Shown here: in pieces, positions 5,303-6,474 of the stretch
How the letters are laid out: each line of letters opens with the position of its first letter
Numbering within the stretch: the stretch's first letter is position 1
Assembly: GCA_030615235.1 (NCBI GenBank)
Contig: JAUWZR010000148.1
Coordinates: forward strand, 1 to 6,474
Direction of reading: 5' to 3'
From: Promethearchaeota archaeon
Lineage (GTDB): Archaea; Asgardarchaeota; Lokiarchaeia; Sigyniarchaeales; SOKP01
DNA length: 6,474 bases
Position numbers and translations under genes: made by a program
The notes under the pieces: model-generated
The model's database searches: none
The model's input: the letters and a program-made list of their open reading frames with translations, nothing else
Told to the model about the DNA's origin: nothing

Positions 5303-6454
5303 ATGAAGGAATTAGCAAAAAAAATAAAACACGCTCCAAAATCAAAAATACGCGAGCTTTTTGACCTTGCTGCAGGGAGATCCGATGTAATTAGTTTAGG
5401 AATCGGACAACCTGATTTTTTAACTCCTCGGCCTGCCATAGAAGGAAATATTGAAGCGTTAAATAAAAACATCACCTATTATGCACCAACTAGAGGAATT
5501 CCCGAGTTATTAGAACAACTAGAGCAAAAATTGAAAACTATAAATAGAATTGAGACTTCTTGGAGGGATAACATAATTCTAACAAATGGAGGCTCGCAAG
5601 CTCTTAATCTTACTTATGCTTCAATATTTAATCCCGGCGATGAAATTATATTTTCTTCCCCAAATTTTATCTCATATTTTTATTTAGCTGCTTTTTTTGA
5701 TGTAAAAGTAATTGAAATAGAGAGAAGGAGTAATTTTGAGCCAGATATAGATAAAATGAAAAACTCCATTACAGATAAAACTAAGGCTATTTTAATTAAT
5801 TCACCCAACAATCCGACCGGTTATTCACTAAACAAAAAAGAATTGGATGAAATCGCAGATATGGTTAAACAAAACGACTTGTATTTAATCTCAGATGAAG
5901 TTTACGAGAACTACCTCTACAACGACGCCAAGCATACTAGTCCAGCATCTCTTAAAGATATGTTTAACCGAACAATTGTAATTAACGCAATGTCGAAATC
6001 ATATTCCGCTACAGGATTTAGATTGGGTTATATCGCAGCTAATAAGGAAATTATTGATGTTATGGAGAAATACCATCAATATACCGCAGCTGGCACAAAC
6101 CACGCGGCTCAATATGGATTTTTAAGGGCCTTACAGATGGAATCAAGCTTTTTCGATGAAATTTTAGTGAGCTTTGACGAGAGACGTTTATTAGCTTTTA
6201 ATCGATTGAGCGAAATGGGATTCGAAGTAGTTAAACCAAATGGAGCTTTCTACATCATGCCAAAAATTGATAAGTTTGGTCTTACCGGAGCTGAATTCTC
6301 AAAACGAATTATGAAAGAACAAGCGGTAGCAATAGTTCCGGGCAATGTTTTTGGTTCTTACTCAGAAAATATGGTGCGAATGTCATACGCAACAAAACTA
6401 GAAAAGCTTATGGAAGCTATGGATAGGATTGAGAAGTTTATCAATGTAATTTAA
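5303..6454 (+). CDS. PLP-dependent class I/II aminotransferase (aspartate aminotransferase-like)
   Basis: Transfers amino groups between an amino acid and a 2-oxo acid using pyridoxal phosphate. Counted from the ATG at 5303 (383 aa), the full fold-type I set is visible: N-terminal GIGQPDF; phosphate-binding GGSQAL (96-101); PNNPTG with N170; SDEVY with D198 and Y201; the PLP Schiff-base lysine K232 in MSKSYSATGFRLGY, with R240 behind it; and carboxylate-binding R359 in VRMSYA. The length matches archaeal subgroup-I aspartate-type enzymes. The exact substrate (aspartate, aromatic or branched-chain) cannot be assigned from these motifs. A GTG at 5294 would add three residues (M-V-K); the ATG is preferred because homologues usually start just before the xSxIRxxF region. 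It lies 86 bp after the GTPase gene and is probably separately transcribed. No functional link to the GTPase is evident. The gene is complete, ending 20 bp before the window edge. Confidence 0.95.
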   Translation: MKELAKKIKHAPKSKIRELFDLAAGRSDVISLGIGQPDFLTPRPAIEGNIEALNKNITYYAPTRGIPELLEQLEQKLKTINRIETSWRDNIILTNGGSQALNLTYASIFNPGDEIIFSSPNFISYFYLAAFFDVKVIEIERRSNFEPDIDKMKNSITDKTKAILINSPNNPTGYSLNKKELDEIADMVKQNDLYLISDEVYENYLYNDAKHTSPASLKDMFNRTIVINAMSKSYSATGFRLGYIAANKEIIDVMEKYHQYTAAGTNHAAQYGFLRALQMESSFFDEILVSFDERRLLAFNRLSEMGFEVVKPNGAFYIMPKIDKFGLTGAEFSKRIMKEQAVAIVPGNVFGSYSENMVRMSYATKLEKLMEAMDRIEKFINVI

Positions 6455-6474
6455 TTTTCTAATTTTCCGATTTA

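Noticed and set aside
5224..5475. 83-aa minus-strand ORF across the aminotransferase start
   Set aside because: Covers conserved N-terminal motifs of the aminotransferase on the other strand and shows no domain of its own.

Overview
The window is A+T-rich, with all six recognisable genes on the + strand. It most likely comes from an Asgard archaeon (Lokiarchaeia-like). A tetraether-lipid-synthase-type radical SAM protein points to archaea. A Rab-like small GTPase with eukaryote-type signatures points to the Asgard group within them. Starts lack good Shine-Dalgarno sequences and TATA-like boxes precede several genes, which also fits archaea. The lineage is an inference from gene content, not from a marker-gene comparison.

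Layout: (1) 121-1821, a radical SAM enzyme of the Tes family (membrane lipid tail coupling), followed by a T-tract. (2) 1822-2155, a 334-bp non-coding stretch holding repeat copy A, a small G/C hairpin and inverted TAAAGAAT motifs. (3) 2156-3731, a two-component pair: a soluble PAS histidine kinase whose 3' end overlaps a stand-alone receiver protein by 11 bp. (4) 3732-3975, a non-coding stretch with several T-tracts, an A/T palindrome and repeat copy B. (5) 3976-4563, a small protein that resembles the V4R/Bet3 (TRAPP-like) fold. (6) 4653-5216, a Rab-like GTPase with all five G motifs but no C-terminal lipidation cysteine. (7) 5303-6454, a complete PLP-dependent class I/II aminotransferase.

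The two most interesting signals are these. First, a 90-bp direct repeat (78/90 identical by hand alignment, no gaps, exactly 2008 bp apart) brackets the kinase/receiver cassette. It ends in a TATA-like element, so it could be a duplicated promoter module or a recombination footprint. Second, a putative V4R/Bet3-like protein sits directly upstream of a Rab-like GTPase. This recalls the eukaryotic TRAPP-Rab pairing, but the V4R call is tentative. How the kinase pair, the V4R-like protein and the GTPase work together, if they do, is inference. The lipid synthase and aminotransferase look like ordinary housekeeping neighbours.
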